The notes beneath the pieces are model-generated. The model was not told where the DNA came from and did not search any database. It was given only the letters and a program-made list of their open reading frames with translations. Made by a program: the position numbers and the translations under genes. Below are positions 54,701 through 57,700 of a DNA stretch of 64,000 bases, one piece after another (the stretch's first letter is position 1; every line of letters begins with the position of its first letter). The stretch comes from Tragulus kanchil (taxonomy: Eukaryota > Chordata > Mammalia > Artiodactyla > Tragulidae). The stretch is from positions 94,825,608 through 94,889,607 of the forward strand of contig JAIOJX010000025.1 of the NCBI GenBank assembly GCA_022376925.1, given 5' to 3'.

Positions 54701-57700
54701 TGTTATATTAGATGCTTTGATGTGTTGTTATTTAAGGATTTGTATTATATATAGAACCTTAGAAACCAATCATAAGATTGTACTTTACTCAGAGATGCTC
54801 TGTGTTATGTATTAAACACTTGGTTAGGTCAAGTTTAAAACTATGTAGTCACACCAGGAACACTGTCATTGTTATCCCCATCCCAGCATGCCTTGTGCCA
54901 GTTAGATGGTGTTTTATGTGAACCTTTTCTCATGTAGCTGTCTCTTGCTGGAGGAATCATTCCTGGAATCTCCATTGTAATACTTCTTTTTGGTAGCTTT
55001 AAATGGAGGTATTGACCATAGTTTATGCTGTACTTTACCATTTTATGCTGTGCACCAGTTCCAGTCTTTGAGTTACTTTAAGCATGCATCCTGAGCTCAA
55101 AATGATTTCTAAAGTCATAGAGAGATAGAATGTAGACCCTTGTAAATAACAAATATTACTGTGTTATGGAAATTAGGGGATGAGGTGCTCAGGATACATC
55201 CGGATGTATTGGTGGGAATATATAGTTGGCTGTATCATTGCAACAGTCACCTTCCATTGCAGGAAGTTACAGAGAATGTAAAAGCCTCAACAATTAGAAA
55301 TCTCCCAATGAAATAAAATGTATATTATATATATTGAGAAGCCTAAACAGCCTCAGCTCTGGAGAGATATACACATACAAAGAGGATAGGGTAAATCTTC
55401 AGAGTAGTGAAAGGATTTTCAAGAAAGGGTTGGCCAGTGTTTACAAGGCTGTTAGGAACTTAAAGAGGGCATTTGCTACGATTCTTTATGAAAGCACTTC
55501 ACCAGTTCTGATTCTTGGTATTTGTTTTTTGTAGATATTTGCAGGGCTGTTGGTAAATCTCAAAACCATTGTGTCTTGGTTGGCATGGCTTCAATACTTC
55601 AGCATTCCTCGATACGGCTATTCGGTATGTTCTCTTTGTCTGTCACTGTGACTGATTCGTTTTCCCCATGCTGGGAACAAACAGGATAAAGCTAAAACTA
55701 ACCATCTCATGTTCCTGGCATGAGCTATGCAAGTTTTAGGACAAGGAAGGAGAGTATCCTGTTAAGTCTTGGGTCAACTTGATAATCACCCAGGATTTCT
55801 GTAGTCATCCTGTTGTTTGAGGGAAGTGAAGGATCAGAAGATAGCTCATAGTTAAGGATGCAGATCAACTAATTGATGTAAGAAAATATAGTATTTCAGT
55901 TCAGTAAAGAAATTAATGGGAGGATGAGAGCCTAGAATACATATTTTTAAATGAAAGCGAAATTAGAAAGAAAAACCATATAATACTCACAGTTAGTATT
56001 GTAGAAAGCTAATCAACTCCAGAGAAAATTGTGCCTTAATATAGTAAAACTAAATTTCTAGCTCCTAAGAATTATAACTGATTTTAATGAGAACAAATAA
56101 GAAAAATACAAAGATTGTTACTATAAATTAACAGCAGTCATTGAGTATCACTATATCATTTTAACTATAGTATTTATGGGGTTATAAAACTGAGGAGAGA
56201 AGAAGGAAAGATTACTGTGTTATGGAAATTAGGGGATGAGGTGCTCAGGATACATCCGGATGTATTGGTGGGAATATATAGTTGGCTGTATCATTGCAAC
56301 AGTCACCTTCCATTGCAGGAAGTTACAGAGAATGTAAAAGCCTCAACAATTAGAAATCTCCCAATGAAATAAAATGTATATTATATATATTGAGAAGCCT
56401 AAACAGCCTCAGCTCTGGAGAGATATACACATACAAAGAGGATAGGGTAAATCTTCAGAGTAGTGAAAGGATTTTCAAGAAAGGGTTGGCCAGTGTTTAC
56501 AAGGCTGTTAGGAACTTAAAGAGGGCATTTGCTACGATTCTTTATGAAAGCACTTCACCAGTTCTGATTCTTGGTATTTGTTTTTTGTAGATATTTGCAG
56601 GGCTGTTGGTAAATCTCAAAACCATTGTGTCTTGGTTGGCATGGCTTCAATACTTCAGCATTCCTCGATACGGCTATTCGGTATGTTCTCTTTGTCTGTC
56701 ACTGTGACTGATTCGTTTTCCCCATGCTGGGAACAAACAGGATAAAGCTAAAACTAACCATCTCATGTTCCTGGCATGAGCTATGCAAGTTTTAGGACAA
56801 GGAAGGAGAGTATCCTGTTAAGTCTTGGGTCAACTTGATAATCACCCAGGATTTCTGTAGTCATCCTGTTGTTTGAGGGAAGTGAAGGATCAGAAGATAG
56901 CTCATAGTTAAGGATGCAGATCAACTAATTGATGTAAGAAAATATAGTATTTCAGTTCAGTAAAGAAATTAATGGGAGGATGAGAGCCTAGAATACATAT
57001 TTTTAAATGAAAGCGAAATTAGAAAGAAAAACCATATAATACTCACAGTTAGTATTGTAGAAAGCTAATCAACTCCAGAGAAAATTGTGCCTTAATATAG
57101 TAAAACTAAATTTCTAGCTCCTAAGAATTATAACTGATTTTAATGAGAACAAATAAGAAAAATACAAAGATTGTTACTATAAATTAACAGCAGTCATTGA
57201 GTATCACTATATCATTTTAACTATAGTATTTATGGGGTTATAAAACTGAGGAGAGAAGAAGGAAAGATCTGTGGGATAATATGGCCAGAGATCTCTTCTT
57301 GGTTTTTGTATTAGAGTCAAAATCCCAACCCTAGTCCTCTTGATTGCCAGGAAAAATAATTTTATTTTCTTTGGTATGAATGTGAAACAAGAGTTTTGTT
57401 TTTTTGTTTTTGTTTTTTTTTTTGAGATAACAACAGAGATTAAACTCAGAGGACGTATTTATAGTAATTCTTTGGGAACATTTTTTTTTTTTAAGATTTA
57501 TTTATTTATTTATTTTGGGGGGATGGGGGGGGGAGGGGAGCAGGCGGGCTACTTCTACTGGTCTTTCATTTATATATTTTCATCCATCTTTGTTCTTTGG
57601 ACCGTGTGGGCCTCCGATTGCGGTGGCCTCTGTTGTCGCAGAGCACCAGCTCTGGGCGCATGCGCTCCAGAGCTCCGGCTCGGTAATTAGACACATCGGT

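Larger units (their letters stand above)
55155..57266. repeat. Tandem duplication D16, unit 1056 bp (contains exon 14)
   Basis: 55155-56210 recurs at 56211-57266 with a clean switch at aaagattactg/aaagatctg. It overlaps the end of D15, so about 120 bp occurs three times. It is the shortest unit. Confidence 0.92.

Noticed and set aside
51236..56680. Mutually exclusive alternative exons 13 and 14
   Set aside because: Copies are base-identical with identical flanking introns. Real alternative exon pairs diverge, and the pairs belong to a series that also covers plain introns.
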